This document shows positions 9,901-18,132 of a DNA stretch of 64,000 bases, piece after piece. The notes under the pieces are model-generated. The model was not told where the DNA came from, made no database searches, and was given only the letters and a program-made list of their open reading frames with translations. The DNA comes from Aurantiacibacter luteus (lineage in GTDB: Bacteria > Pseudomonadota > Alphaproteobacteria > Sphingomonadales > Sphingomonadaceae), in the NCBI RefSeq assembly GCF_001010945.1, contig NZ_LBHB01000001.1, positions 1,276,292 through 1,340,291 of the forward strand. The letters run 5' to 3'. Every line of letters starts with the position of its first letter. Position 1 is the stretch's first letter. Made by a program: the position numbers and the translations under genes.

Positions 9901-9966
9901 GGCGGATTGGGCGGCCAGCATCATGGGCACGGCAGCGACGGACGATAGCAACGAAAGACGGCGCAT
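6946..9966 (-). CDS. TonB-dependent outer membrane receptor
   Basis: A 1006-residue TonB-dependent receptor, the probable outer-membrane importer of oligosaccharides released from the polysaccharide. A signal peptide (AQSAYAQ) and an acidic Pro/Glu/Asp-rich linker precede the plug domain (SDSIMDVIVAEDIGKLPD and GVQVNRFSDEASGILIRGL). A long 22-strand barrel ends in the usual aromatic-rich strand RYFGAGLRFRF. The start at 9966 is preferred over the ATG at 9987 because GGGAG lies eight bases upstream and it gives a clean signal peptide. There is no SusD partner, as usual in Proteobacteria. The gene stands alone downstream of the catabolic operon, with two regulator operators in its 261-bp leader and a strong terminator behind it. 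Confidence 0.93.
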   Translation of the reverse strand: MRRLSLLSSVAAVPMMLAAQSAYAQDTDQDDPAVEAQEDASPEAPEEADANPGETIYVSGIRASLESAQGIKRESDSIMDVIVAEDIGKLPDNTAAETIARIAGVQVNRFSDEASGILIRGLPDVATSYNGREIFTAELRRVQLQDFPAQALAGIEVYKSGTADIIEPGLAGLVNVRTRRPFDFTDQVIAGGIHGTYNDQSEKIDGDGNILFSDRWDVGDGEFGFLANFTYAQQQYYNGARYNSSFIQNSYWSDIETQGQNVRNQPDFPNGLFFFPNNIGLYNDGGKRIRPSANFAAQYAPSDDLQFYVEGVYQGYRGRGFADNFDVPLEPWGPNSTPAVFSNVVLLDGQSYDQIILDGYDPPYRDNPTVPQAASLTKMSGSDPQGYRNTTQDETNTYQVAAGAIWDATDTLTLSADVAYSWSRYQRDNYSLDFRTVGARTVNASFDSNGGVDFNFPDWDPFDPAGYIFRGYYEARYDVSGDGLQARADASWDTPWDNFPRLKFGVRATTRHSELTENGFRYADVSEARIPLADLPIGGLTPTINPFRNNVGFNSYLSVPRSGIYDNREALRQFTLQTSQDLLARFPGNGYYSSLIEDFSTENIQIPETSGWMGDENTYAAYLQTHWNFDVGAVRVDGIAGLRAVITDGSTFGISTVCLLNDGGTPNNPTDDSCDETLTPRTEYQNYTDWLPNISLRARFTDKLQLRLGYTQTRTKPDFGALNPALQIRPVIYQPCLESTDPNYDPTDTTSCRIPGRTYPDYTGSQGNPELQPFTSNNYDVSLEYYFSRTGFASVAAFYRDIYGFTTGVTRFRNDPVYGTLQLSSPINAADSWIEGFEVNFQTFLDDFLPDAFSGFGVSANVTYLKGETRLPNGYNPETDVFEGEGEYVRIPGLSEWTYNLALFYEANGITTRLSYNRRSDWVNGYNTDPDNGFQYTGNGTLARDRLDANFSYDITPNFTVFADVANILARPFRNFVGYTSQATFPIDVRDEGRYFGAGLRFRFGE

Positions 9967-10017
9967 TTCAGGATCTCCCAACCCCATGTCAGTTATGACA
10001 CTTTTGCTAAATCACAT

Positions 10018-10028
10018 TTGTCTGACTT
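10018..10028. promoter_or_regulatory. GntR/FCD-type operator, TonB receptor proximal
   Basis: TTGTCTGACTT, 51 bp upstream of the receptor start at 9966. One half-site matches the locus consensus exactly (TTGTC) and the other is degenerate. Confidence 0.55.
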
Positions 10029-10103
10029 ACAAGCATGAAATGGTGCCGCTATCTCGACCGTTCAAAAAAAGTGCAAGGGAATCAACGAAGCCGACTGCAT
10101 TCC

Positions 10104-10114
10104 TAGTCAGACAA
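10104..10114. promoter_or_regulatory. GntR/FCD-type operator, TonB receptor distal
   Basis: TAGTCAGACAA fits TNGTNNNACNA fully and lies 86 bp from the proximal site. The receptor gene is the only unit with two clear sites. Confidence 0.55.
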
Positions 10115-10227
10115 CAAGTGATTTTCTCCTTTTATACGTTGCAAAAGAGCGACAGGGCCTCGTCAAATTGCACGCCAAACGCACGAATCGCTGACACGGC
10201 AGATGCAATAATGTGCAATTTGTCCAA

Positions 10228-11703
10228 CTAATGCGCCGGTGCGGTGCAAGGCCTGTCGCCTGTATCGAGCGTCAGGACTAAGGTCGAGATTGAGCGAGGA
10301 GGAAGCTCGCTGTCAAAATTGCATTGGGCGGTATGCATTGCGTCGGTGACGATCAAGTCGCGGTGCCAGCCTTGCGGTGTGACGAACGGTCGCGCCTCGT
10401 CGTCGGAATTGACATGCACCATGACAATTTGCCGTCCATCGGGCGAGATTGCTGCAACGCTGTCTTGATTTTCGATTGGCAACAGTTCGAAGCCCGGTCG
10501 AATAAACCGGCTGAACTGTGCCATTGCCCAGTACTTGCGCGTTATATGGATTGCGTGCGGGCCCTCTGGACCGCTCCTGAGGTCTGCCTTGAGCAATCCC
10601 CAATTCGAACCCCGCCGTCCGTCGCGTGCGCTGATATCCTCGACGGCCTGCCAGAACACCCAGGCCGAGGGTTCCAGCCGCCGCAGATCGCCGATAACGT
10701 GTTCAGCGAAATAGAGCGCGGAAGTCATGCCCTCGAAATTCTCGGGATCGCCCGGCTGCGGCGCATCGACCTCACTCATCCACAGGCGTATCCCCGCGGC
10801 TCGGGCAATATCGCGAACCGCCACTTGGCCGGTGTTCCCATAGCTGTGAACATTGAGCTGGCCGATCCGCTCGCGGGTGGACTGGGGATAGCCTTCCCAG
10901 TCGCTCACGAAAAGTTCGGAATTGGTTTCGTCCGGTCCGGACACGACCGTTTCGAGTCCGTGCCGCTGCAGCGCCGCGAAGGTCGCATCGAACATGGCCG
11001 CCTGCCGTGCCGGGCTCCAGTGCGAGCCTTCCTGGCGATTGCCGGCATACCAGTAGTCCGTGCCGGGCTCGTTCACCGGCGACAACGTGCGGAAGGCTAT
11101 GGCGTGACGCTTTTGAAGCTCGGCGGTGACGCGCACGAGATACTCGGCGAACTCGTCCTCCATACCCTCCCGCAGATTGTCCTGCAGCCGCCGCGGCGCG
11201 CCTGACACCTCTCCGGACACCGTCATGAACCACGGCGGCGAGTTGGAGAATGCCTCGAAGATCGGTGCCTCGACCCGCCTCGCGATGGCATCCAGCCACC
11301 AGCGCTGGTTGGCGTCGGCTGACCAGTCCCACATCCGCTGATCGTCGGGTCGCCACCAGTCGCGGCCATGTGCACCTTCTGGTTGGCGCCAGAAGCCGGG
11401 AACGTTAGCGCCCGGCTGCGTCAGCGGCATGGCGCCCGGCCGCGCCCCGCCACCGATATTGTAGCGCGCGATGGACCAGCGCAGTCCCTCATCGCCGTAA
11501 AGCAGGTCGGCGATGCGCTCCCGCTCCGCATCGGGCCAGCCGCCCGTGATATTGGCGAACCAGGCGAGCGCCGTCCCCCAGCCCTCAAACTCTGTCCGGG
11601 GGCCGTCGAGATCGGGCTGCAGAACGACCTCGCGCGGACGTTCTTGCGCCATCGCCGGCTCGGCTGCGCCGAGCAGCAGCGCGATTGCAGCAAGAACCCT
11701 CAC
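10228..11703 (-). CDS. GH30 family glycanase, probably endo-beta-1,6-galactanase
   Basis: A 491-residue secreted enzyme with signal peptide (AEPAMAQ). The fold and motifs are those of GH30: FEGWGTALAWFA near the N-terminus, acid/base Glu in SPVNEPGTDYW and nucleophile Glu in LWMSEVDAP, then a C-terminal beta-sandwich ending in SISTLVLTL. The GWGTSLCWWA-like opening and the surrounding arabinogalactan enzymes point to the beta-1,6-galactanase branch of GH30, which cuts side chains of type II arabinogalactan; this specificity is inference. The start is GTG overlapping the stop of the upstream GH27 gene (GTGA), so the two are translationally coupled. It is the last gene of the long minus-strand catabolic and hydrolytic operon. 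Confidence 0.8.
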   Translation of the reverse strand: MRVLAAIALLLGAAEPAMAQERPREVVLQPDLDGPRTEFEGWGTALAWFANITGGWPDAERERIADLLYGDEGLRWSIARYNIGGGARPGAMPLTQPGANVPGFWRQPEGAHGRDWWRPDDQRMWDWSADANQRWWLDAIARRVEAPIFEAFSNSPPWFMTVSGEVSGAPRRLQDNLREGMEDEFAEYLVRVTAELQKRHAIAFRTLSPVNEPGTDYWYAGNRQEGSHWSPARQAAMFDATFAALQRHGLETVVSGPDETNSELFVSDWEGYPQSTRERIGQLNVHSYGNTGQVAVRDIARAAGIRLWMSEVDAPQPGDPENFEGMTSALYFAEHVIGDLRRLEPSAWVFWQAVEDISARDGRRGSNWGLLKADLRSGPEGPHAIHITRKYWAMAQFSRFIRPGFELLPIENQDSVAAISPDGRQIVMVHVNSDDEARPFVTPQGWHRDLIVTDAMHTAQCNFDSELPPRSISTLVLTLDTGDRPCTAPAH

Positions 11704-13040
11704 GACAGCTTGTAGAGCCCCGCACCATGCGAGGGGATGGTGCGCTCGAATCGCCTAGTTGCCGAGCCGTCGGCCTGTCGCGTCCAGAGATCGCGGACCG
11801 GGCGCGTTCCGCCCAGACCAAGCACCGCCAGATCGATCCCGACGCTGGCCGGGTGATCCTGTGGATTGAACAGCGCAACATATGTGCCTCCGTCGGCAGC
11901 CCGCGCCGACCAGATATGCACGAAATCCTGCACGAAATGCGGTTGGTTGAGCCGCGACGACTGGTTGACTGCCAAGACCTCGGGATTGGTCAGCAGCGCC
12001 TTGGTCGGCGCATCGAGATAGCGCAGGTCCCCGCCCATGATCAGCGGAGAGCGGGCGATCGACCACAGCGTCATCAGCGTGCGCTGTTCGTCGGGCGTGA
12101 AATTGGTGTCGCGGTCGCCGAGAGCCAGCCGGCCGAGCGGCAGCATGTCGGCATCGGGCCAACCGCCCTCGCCCATGAACGGGTTCCAGTTGGCGAGCCG
12201 GGTGAACTGTGCGTCCAGCATCCGCCAGTCGTCCCAGAAATCGTCCGAAATCCGCCACATCTGCGAATGGGTCCCAGCATGGTGACCACGATATACCGGC
12301 GTCTCGCCGGGCGACATCGAGAGAACCATCGGCCTGCCGGAATTGTCCATCGCCCGGCGGATCGCCTCGATCTCGGGCACATGGTCGTCGTAGGGCCGCG
12401 AGAGGTCGTCGACCTTGACGAAGTCTACTTTCCATTCCGCCATCAGCACGAAGACGCTGTCGTAATAGGCCTGCGCGCCGGGCTTCGTCATGTCGACCCC
12501 GTACATGTCGGGATTCCACGAACAGGTGCTGGAGCGATCGGCGATCGCGCCGGCGGTGGTATTCGTGCCCAGCACCGGCAAGTCGTGCTCGACCGCGAGG
12601 CGCGGGATGCCGCGCATCAGGTGGACGGCGAACTTCAGGCCAAGGGCATTTACCCGCTCGGCCAGCGGCAGGAAGCCCGCTCCGTTCACGGAAGACGGGA
12701 AGCGGTTCGGCGCTGGCAACAACCTGCCGTAGCCGTCCATCGTCGGCACCGGGGAGCTGTCGTATTCGTAGCTCGAGGCATTGGGCTCGTACCACTGGAT
12801 ATCGACGGTGAAGATATCATAGCCCGACGGCAGCAGTTCGCGCGCCATGATGGTCGCCTGCTCGAGCGCCTGCTCCTCGGTGATGGTGGTGGCGAAGCTG
12901 TTCCAGCTGTTCCAGCCCATTGGGGGCGTCGGCGCGAGCGCCCTGCCCCCGCCGTCCGTAAGCTGGGCAACGCGCGTCATGGCCGGCGTCGCCGCAAGCG
13001 CAGCCGAGCCGCCAAGCATCGAGCGCCTGGTGATCCTCAT
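11700..13040 (-). CDS. GH27 alpha-galactosidase / beta-L-arabinopyranosidase, Tat-exported
   Basis: A 446-residue GH27 enzyme. ATG at 13040 is chosen because it overlaps the upstream stop as ATGA and starts a twin-arginine signal (RITRRSMLGGSAAL). Family hallmarks: PTPPMGWNSWNSF, nucleophile Asp in DFVKVDD, acid/base Asp in ISDDFWDDW and SPLIMGGDL. GH27 members remove alpha-D-galactose or, in some arabinogalactan-degrading bacteria, beta-L-arabinopyranose. Either fits here; in an L-arabinose regulon the second is attractive. It sits between the sugar dehydrogenase and GH30 genes with 4-bp overlaps on both sides. Confidence 0.83.
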   Translation of the reverse strand: MRITRRSMLGGSAALAATPAMTRVAQLTDGGGRALAPTPPMGWNSWNSFATTITEEQALEQATIMARELLPSGYDIFTVDIQWYEPNASSYEYDSSPVPTMDGYGRLLPAPNRFPSSVNGAGFLPLAERVNALGLKFAVHLMRGIPRLAVEHDLPVLGTNTTAGAIADRSSTCSWNPDMYGVDMTKPGAQAYYDSVFVLMAEWKVDFVKVDDLSRPYDDHVPEIEAIRRAMDNSGRPMVLSMSPGETPVYRGHHAGTHSQMWRISDDFWDDWRMLDAQFTRLANWNPFMGEGGWPDADMLPLGRLALGDRDTNFTPDEQRTLMTLWSIARSPLIMGGDLRYLDAPTKALLTNPEVLAVNQSSRLNQPHFVQDFVHIWSARAADGGTYVALFNPQDHPASVGIDLAVLGLGGTRPVRDLWTRQADGSATRRFERTIPSHGAGLYKLS

Positions 13041-13981
13041 TCGATGAAATCCTCGACCATCGTGATGCGCCCACACAGGAAGGCGTCGGCGACCAGCCTC
13101 AGCGGACTGACATCGACGTCCGAAACGCTCGCCCACACGAGCGCGGCGAAGCGCTTGTAAAGACCGGGATATTCGCCCTCCATGGCGTTCTCCTCAGATC
13201 GGTTCTCGACCCCGGCGATCGAAAGCTTGGCGCCGCCGTGGCTCAGCGACAGCGTGCCCGCATCGGTTTCGACATCGATGTCCCAATGCTGCGGGCCCTC
13301 CTGCCGGAAATCGAGATCCATCTCGACCGGCACGCCCTTGCGATCGCGCATCGAGACCTCGGCCGCGATGGGCGCCGCCTGATTACCTGGGAAGAAGAGC
13401 TGCGACTTGGTGACGAAGAGCGGTTCGGGCAGGATGCGCGTGATGATGGACAGCGCGTTGATTCCCGGGTCGAACACGCCAAATCCGCCGGGTTGCCAGA
13501 TCCATTCTTGCCCCGGATGCCAGACGCGCACGTCCTCGCGCCAGGTTATCTTTGCCCTGCGGATTTCACGCCCCCTGAGCCAGGCCCGAGCAGGTTCGAC
13601 CATCGCCGCGTAGCGCGAATGCCAAGTGGCAAACAAAGTCACACCTGCCGCCTTCGCCGCGTCGCGCAAAGCGATCACCTCGGCGAGCGTCGCGCCGGGC
13701 GGCTTTTCCAACATGGTGTGCCAGCCCTGTTCGATGGCGAACTGTGCTATATCGTGGCGCACCTGCGGCGGAGTGCAGATCGAGACGGCGTCGATCCCGA
13801 TACCGCTGTCGGCCAGTTCCTCGATGCTGCGCACGCACTGCACGCCGTCGACGCTCGGCTTGCCGTCACGACTGACGGTCGCGACAAGCTCGAACTTTTG
13901 CGTTCCGGCGATGGAAGGCAGGTGCTGGTCGCAGGCGATCTTGCCCATGCCGATCACGGCGAGCCTGATGGGCTTTGTCAT
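13037..13981 (-). CDS. Gfo/Idh/MocA sugar 1-dehydrogenase (D-galactose / L-arabinose)
   Basis: A 314-residue NAD(P)-dependent dehydrogenase. It has an N-terminal Rossmann motif (RLAVIGMGKIACDQHLP), the Gfo/Idh catalytic lysine block MLEKPPGATL and a C-terminal sheet domain. It should oxidise the C1 hydroxyl of a free aldose to the lactone. D-galactose and L-arabinose share their ring configuration, and known enzymes of this type accept both, so one enzyme may start both pathways here. The start at 13981 overlaps the upstream AraD1-like stop (ATGA). The lactonase, dehydratase and downstream enzymes needed to finish both routes are in the same locus. Confidence 0.82.
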   Translation of the reverse strand: MTKPIRLAVIGMGKIACDQHLPSIAGTQKFELVATVSRDGKPSVDGVQCVRSIEELADSGIGIDAVSICTPPQVRHDIAQFAIEQGWHTMLEKPPGATLAEVIALRDAAKAAGVTLFATWHSRYAAMVEPARAWLRGREIRRAKITWREDVRVWHPGQEWIWQPGGFGVFDPGINALSIITRILPEPLFVTKSQLFFPGNQAAPIAAEVSMRDRKGVPVEMDLDFRQEGPQHWDIDVETDAGTLSLSHGGAKLSIAGVENRSEENAMEGEYPGLYKRFAALVWASVSDVDVSPLRLVADAFLCGRITMVEDFIE

Positions 13982-14973
13982 AGCGTGCGGACTTTCCATT
14001 GCTCGGCCTCGGCCAGTTGCAGCCGGTTCCGCAGCGGCAGGGCGAAACCCTCGGCCGATATCTCGAAAACATCGCCATCGCGGGTGGTGAAGTGATCTGC
14101 GAACGAGAGGGTGGCCGTTCCGAAGAAATGGACGTGGACATCTCCGGGCCGGCGGAACTGTGCGTATTTGAAATGATGCGCTTCGAGGTTCGCGAGGTGG
14201 TGCGACATGTTGTCCTCGCCGGTTAGGAAAGGCTTTTCCCAGGCAACCTTGCCGTCACGAAGGATGCGGCTCGTTCCGCGCAGGTCGCCGGGCGGATCGC
14301 CAAGCAGCAGTTCAGCCCCCAGCGCCGCGGGCCGCAGCTTGGAATGGGCGAGCCAGAGATAGTTGTGACGCTCGGTCACGTGGTCGCTGAACTCGTTGGC
14401 CAGCGCGACGCCGAGCCGCCATGGCGTGCCGTCGGGTCCGATGAGATAGATGCCGGCAAGTTCTGGTTCCTCGCCGCCATCCCTGGCAAAGGCAGGAGAC
14501 ACGAGCGGATCGCTCGGCCCGACCAGTCCTTGACCGTCGCCCTTGTAGAACCACTCAGGTTGCTGCCCAGTAGCGCCATTCGCGGGTTTCCCGCCTTCGA
14601 CGCCTTCGAGGAACATCTTCATGGAATCGGTCTGGTTATCGCTCTCCGCCATCTCGCGGTGCATAAGGTCGCGCCCCTCGGCCGAGCCCATGTGGGTGAG
14701 CCCCGTGCCGGCAAGCATCATGCGCGCCGGATCCGAGTGGTCGATGGCCGAAAGTAGACGTCCCGCGTCGAATTCCGCGTCGAGATCGACCGCCTCGCCC
14801 GAGCGCGCACTTTCCGCAGCCGTAAGCAGCGAGATGCCCCTGTCGATGGCTTCACCAGCGAGTTCGATCACCGTGGCAGGACCGGCGAGAAAATGCGCTC
14901 CCTCGTCGTCGGCGATGATCACGCGCCGGGAGCCGTCGTCGGCTCGGTGCTGGAGCAGTCGGGATTGGGTCAT
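13978..14973 (-). CDS. AraD1-type 2-keto-3-deoxy-L-arabinonate dehydratase (FAH family)
   Basis: A 331-residue protein of the fumarylacetoacetate hydrolase superfamily. The C-terminal half carries metal-ligand style blocks (GDGQGLVGPSDPL, EEPELAGIYLI, NEFSDH) typical of the AraD1 group of proteobacterial sugar loci. The expected reaction is dehydration of L-2-keto-3-deoxyarabinonate to alpha-ketoglutarate semialdehyde, feeding the dehydrogenase at 16530-18059. ATG at 14973 overlaps the aldolase stop (ATGA), and the first 41 codons of the longer frame are rejected as aldolase antiframe. Function is inferred from family plus pathway neighbours. Confidence 0.8.
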   Translation of the reverse strand: MTQSRLLQHRADDGSRRVIIADDEGAHFLAGPATVIELAGEAIDRGISLLTAAESARSGEAVDLDAEFDAGRLLSAIDHSDPARMMLAGTGLTHMGSAEGRDLMHREMAESDNQTDSMKMFLEGVEGGKPANGATGQQPEWFYKGDGQGLVGPSDPLVSPAFARDGGEEPELAGIYLIGPDGTPWRLGVALANEFSDHVTERHNYLWLAHSKLRPAALGAELLLGDPPGDLRGTSRILRDGKVAWEKPFLTGEDNMSHHLANLEAHHFKYAQFRRPGDVHVHFFGTATLSFADHFTTRDGDVFEISAEGFALPLRNRLQLAEAEQWKVRTL

Positions 14974-15602
14974 ATCAGGTCTTTCATCGTGGCCACCATC
15001 GCCGCTGCGTCGCGCGCGACGTCCTGCGCGGTCTTGCCCGGCCGGTAGAGATTGGAGCCCAGGCCGAAACCGTCGGCCCCGGCATCGCACCAGCAAGCCA
15101 TGTTGCCCGCATCAATTCCGCCGACCGCGAGCACGCGCGTATCCTTGGGCAGCACCGCGCGGTGGGCCTTCAGCATGGCTGGCGATGCGCCGTCGGCAGG
15201 AAAGAGCTTGAGCGCGGTCGCACCCGCATCGAGCGCGGCAAAGGCCTCCGTCGGAGTGAAATATCCCGGAAGCGCCGCCATCCCGCGACTTGCCGCCTCG
15301 GAGATGACCGCGGGATTGGTGTTGGGCGAAATGCACAAGGTGCCGCCCGCGTCGGCCAAGCGGGAAACATCCTGAGTCGACAAGACCGTACCCGCCCCGA
15401 CGACCGCCCGCCCTTCGAGCCCGCGCGCGAGCGCGGCGATGCTGTCGAGCGGCGAGGGAGAGTTGAGCGGCACCTCAACCAGTGTGAAGCCCGCGTCAAC
15501 TAGCGCCTCGCCAATGGCGGGTGCCTCCATAGGTGTCAGCCCGCGCAGGATGGCAACGAGCGGGCAGCGGGCAAATGCCTGGTCGAAGGTCAGGCCGGAC
15601 AT
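14970..15602 (-). CDS. dgoA: 2-dehydro-3-deoxy-6-phosphogalactonate aldolase
   Basis: A 210-residue KDPG/KDPGal class I aldolase splitting 2-keto-3-deoxy-6-phosphogalactonate into pyruvate and glyceraldehyde 3-phosphate. Motifs: PLVAILRGLTP at the N-terminus, VGAGTVLS, and the Schiff-base lysine in ALKLFPAD, followed by VGGIDAGN. Length is normal for the family. The start at 15602 overlaps the end of the kinase gene by 13 bp, so kinase and aldolase are coupled. This is the last step of the DeLey-Doudoroff galactose pathway. Confidence 0.9.
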   Translation of the reverse strand: MSGLTFDQAFARCPLVAILRGLTPMEAPAIGEALVDAGFTLVEVPLNSPSPLDSIAALARGLEGRAVVGAGTVLSTQDVSRLADAGGTLCISPNTNPAVISEAASRGMAALPGYFTPTEAFAALDAGATALKLFPADGASPAMLKAHRAVLPKDTRVLAVGGIDAGNMACWCDAGADGFGLGSNLYRPGKTAQDVARDAAAMVATMKDLI

Positions 15603-16477
15603 ACGATCGATTCCTGCAAGGCGTGAATACCGGCGAGAAAAGCGATCGAAGAATCGATAGCCACGACCGTGGCGCCTGCATGCTCGATCGCGGTGCGGTA
15701 GAGGTCGGCAAGGTTTCCGGCGCTGAGCAGGTAGATGGTGCGCCCGGCAAGGTCGCCCTGCCCGCGCACGTCCGCCCCGATCAGCAACCCGCTGCACCAA
15801 GCCGCCGCATCCTCACGTGCCAGCCTACCGAGCAGCACCCGAGCCCGCGTTCCGAAAAGCGCGCCCAAAGCGTCACCGCCTTCGAGCCCCTGCTGCAATC
15901 CGGCGGCGAACGCCGGCCCGGCGGCAACAGGGCCGCCCAGCATTTCGGAAAGGATCGAGCGGCCCCGCAGAAGAGCGAACAGTTCGCCCGTCATGGCGGT
16001 CGAGAACCGGGCGATCTTCCCGTCTTCCAGCGCGATCCACTTGCAATGAGTGCCGGGTTGGCAAAACAGGGCCGTGTCGGACGCGAGCCCGGCTGCGACG
16101 GCACCGAGCACCTGCACCTCCTCGCCGCGCATGACATCTGCTGCGCGCTCGTCCAAATGAGAAACGCCGGGGACAATACTGACGCCGGGCGCTGGATGAG
16201 CGCAGGCGGCGGCAACATCGGCCAGCGAAGCAGGCGTTGCGACATACGGCACCTCCACCCAGCCACGGCTGGAGCCGACCATGCCCGCCGCGATAAGGGG
16301 GAGGTCTCCATGGGCCTCACGCATGGCCTGAATCTCGCCGGGAATGTCTAAAGCGTCGATAGCTAGGACACCGCGATCGTCGGACGTGCTATCAACGCAC
16401 TCGCCATCCGCACGCATTCGGTAGATGCGGCGGTTGGTCGTGCCCCAGTCGATGGCGAGATATTCGCCCCCAGCCAC
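15590..16477 (-). CDS. dgoK: 2-dehydro-3-deoxygalactonokinase
   Basis: A 295-residue kinase of the DgoK family. It phosphorylates 2-keto-3-deoxygalactonate for the adjacent aldolase. Visible motifs: the N-terminal phosphate loop AIDWGTTNRRIY, AAGMVGSSRGWVEVPY, and QPGTHCKWI near the middle. Start GTG at 16477 with GGGAGTCTGGA upstream. A 52-bp gap separates it from the semialdehyde dehydrogenase gene and contains an operator, so it may also be expressed from its own promoter. Confidence 0.9.
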   Translation of the reverse strand: MAGGEYLAIDWGTTNRRIYRMRADGECVDSTSDDRGVLAIDALDIPGEIQAMREAHGDLPLIAAGMVGSSRGWVEVPYVATPASLADVAAACAHPAPGVSIVPGVSHLDERAADVMRGEEVQVLGAVAAGLASDTALFCQPGTHCKWIALEDGKIARFSTAMTGELFALLRGRSILSEMLGGPVAAGPAFAAGLQQGLEGGDALGALFGTRARVLLGRLAREDAAAWCSGLLIGADVRGQGDLAGRTIYLLSAGNLADLYRTAIEHAGATVVAIDSSIAFLAGIHALQESIVCPA

Positions 16478-16498
16478 TCCAGACTCCCGTTGCGTTAT

Positions 16499-16509
16499 TT
16501 GTAGGACAA
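16499..16509. promoter_or_regulatory. GntR/FCD-type operator upstream of dgoK
   Basis: TTGTAGGACAA, with both half-sites TTGT and ACAA intact, lies 22 bp before the dgoK start in a 52-bp gap. It suggests an internal regulated promoter for the galactose branch. Confidence 0.5.
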
Positions 16510-16529
16510 TATAGATTTTGCCGTTCGGG

Positions 16530-18059
16530 TCAAGCGAGTTTGCCGTCGACTAGCCGCGGGACCCCGGCATCGTCGTGCAACTCCGGCGGCAGCAGGTCGG
16601 CCGGCATGTTCTGATAGCTCACCGGCCGAAGGAAGCGCTCAATGGCCAGCGTGCCGACGGACGTGGTGCGCCCGTCGATCGTCGCCGGGAACGGCCCGCC
16701 GTGAACCATGGCGTGCGCGACCTCGACTCCCGTGGGCCAACCGTTCACGAGGATGCGGCCGCACTTGCGCTCGAGGATGGGCAGCAGGCTCGCCGCCTGC
16801 GCATGGTCTGAAGCAGACAGGTGCAACGTGGCGGTCAACTGGCCCTCCAGCCCGGCGAGAACGCTCTGCAATTCGTCCGCATCCTCGCAGCGCACGATAA
16901 GGGATGACGCACCGAAAACTTCGTCCAACAGTTCGGGCACATCGGCCACCGCACGGCCCGTTACCGCGAACAGCCGCGCCGTGGCCTGGCAAGCGAGGCT
17001 GTCGCCGCCCGTGGCAAGCAACTCCACCGGAGCGGCGGCTTCGAGCCGAGCGACACCAGCCTGATAGGCCTCTCTGATGCCGGACGTGAGCATGACCTGC
17101 CCGGCCGCACCGGCGACCACCTCAGCAGCGGCAGCTTCGAAGGCGCGCAAATCCGGGCTGTCCACGGCAATGACCAGCCCCGGATTGGTGCAGAACTGGC
17201 CAGCGCCCATCGTCAGTGATCCGACGAAAGCCGCGCCAAGCGCCGCTGCATTTTCCGACAAGGCACCTGGCAGAAGCACGACCGGGTTCACGCTGGACAT
17301 TTCGGCGTAGACCGGAATCGGCACCTCGCGCTCCTGCGCGATTGCGGCCAGCGCCAGGCCTCCCGCGCGCGATCCGGTAAAGCCGACCGCCGCGATGTTG
17401 GGATCGCGCACCAGAGCAGCGCCGAGTTCGTTGCCCGTGCCCATCACATGGCCGAACACGCCAGTGGGCATTCCGGTCTTCTCCGCGGCACGAGCGATGG
17501 CGCCCGCCACCATGCTGTCGGTGCCAGGATGAGCCGGGTGACCCTTGACCACCACAGGACAGCCAGCCGCCAGCGCCGAGGCAGTGTCCCCGCCGGCGGT
17601 GGAAAAAGCGAGAGGGAAGTTGGATGCACCGAATACCGCGACCGGGCCGAGTGGGATCATCCGCAACCGCAAATCGGGACGCGGCAGGGGTTCGCGATCT
17701 GGCAGCGCCGGATCGATCCGCACTCCGCGCCAGCGATCCGAACGGACCAGGTCAGCAAACAGCCTCAGTTGCCCTACCGTGCGCCCGCGTTCGCCGGTAA
17801 GGCGTGCCGCGGGCAAGCCACTCTCCAATTCAGCGCGCTTGAGCAGAGGGTCGCCCAAGGCCATGATTTCGTCTCCGATCGCCTCGAGAAAGGCGGCACG
17901 CGCCTCCGATGAGGTAGCACGATAAGCGTCGAAGGCGGCCCCGGCCGCTTTGCAGACAGGGGCAACGTCAGCGGCCGATTGCGCCGGAAAAGCGAGCTCA
18001 AGCGGCTCGCCGGTCGCCGCTTCGACTCCACGGAAGGTCTCGGTGTGCTGCTGGTCCAT
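16530..18059 (-). CDS. Alpha-ketoglutarate semialdehyde dehydrogenase
   Basis: A 509-residue aldehyde dehydrogenase superfamily member close to the 2,5-dioxovalerate / alpha-ketoglutarate semialdehyde group. It carries [21 protein letters not shown], the nucleotide-binding GFTGSRAGG, active-site Glu in YAEMSSVNP and nucleophile Cys in [10 protein letters not shown]. It would oxidise the AraD1 product to alpha-ketoglutarate, finishing the non-phosphorylative L-arabinose route. The start at 18059 is chosen for the purine-rich AGAGAG upstream; the longer frame runs through the promoter. It is the first gene of the minus-strand operon and is divergent from the lactonase gene across a shared operator. 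Confidence 0.87.
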   Translation of the reverse strand: MDQQHTETFRGVEAATGEPLELAFPAQSAADVAPVCKAAGAAFDAYRATSSEARAAFLEAIGDEIMALGDPLLKRAELESGLPAARLTGERGRTVGQLRLFADLVRSDRWRGVRIDPALPDREPLPRPDLRLRMIPLGPVAVFGASNFPLAFSTAGGDTASALAAGCPVVVKGHPAHPGTDSMVAGAIARAAEKTGMPTGVFGHVMGTGNELGAALVRDPNIAAVGFTGSRAGGLALAAIAQEREVPIPVYAEMSSVNPVVLLPGALSENAAALGAAFVGSLTMGAGQFCTNPGLVIAVDSPDLRAFEAAAAEVVAGAAGQVMLTSGIREAYQAGVARLEAAAPVELLATGGDSLACQATARLFAVTGRAVADVPELLDEVFGASSLIVRCEDADELQSVLAGLEGQLTATLHLSASDHAQAASLLPILERKCGRILVNGWPTGVEVAHAMVHGGPFPATIDGRTTSVGTLAIERFLRPVSYQNMPADLLPPELHDDAGVPRLVDGKLA

Positions 18060-18072
18060 GAATTCTCTCTTT

Positions 18073-18083
18073 AAGTCTGACAA
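18073..18083. promoter_or_regulatory. GntR/FCD-type operator in divergent lactonase/dehydrogenase promoter
   Basis: AAGTCTGACAA lies in the 73-bp gap between the divergent starts at 18059 and 18133, so one site could control both directions. Confidence 0.6.
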
Positions 18084-18132
18084 TTGCGAGGGTATATGGT
18101 CTATGTTGCCGCAGCGCAACCGGGAGAGGCAC

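Larger units (their letters stand above)
9967..10227. promoter_or_regulatory. Leader of the TonB receptor gene
   Basis: This 261-bp gap before the receptor is AT-richer than the genes. It holds two operator-like palindromes (10018-10028 and 10104-10114) and a separate inverted repeat TGTCA-GTTA-TGACA at 9987-10000, close enough to the start to affect initiation or bind a second factor. No small gene is evident. Confidence 0.55.

Noticed and set aside
10220..10230. Operator-like TTGTCCAACTA
   Set aside because: Matches TNGTNNNACNA but not the GTC..GAC core shared by most other sites, and overlaps the GH30 stop; kept out of the operator list.
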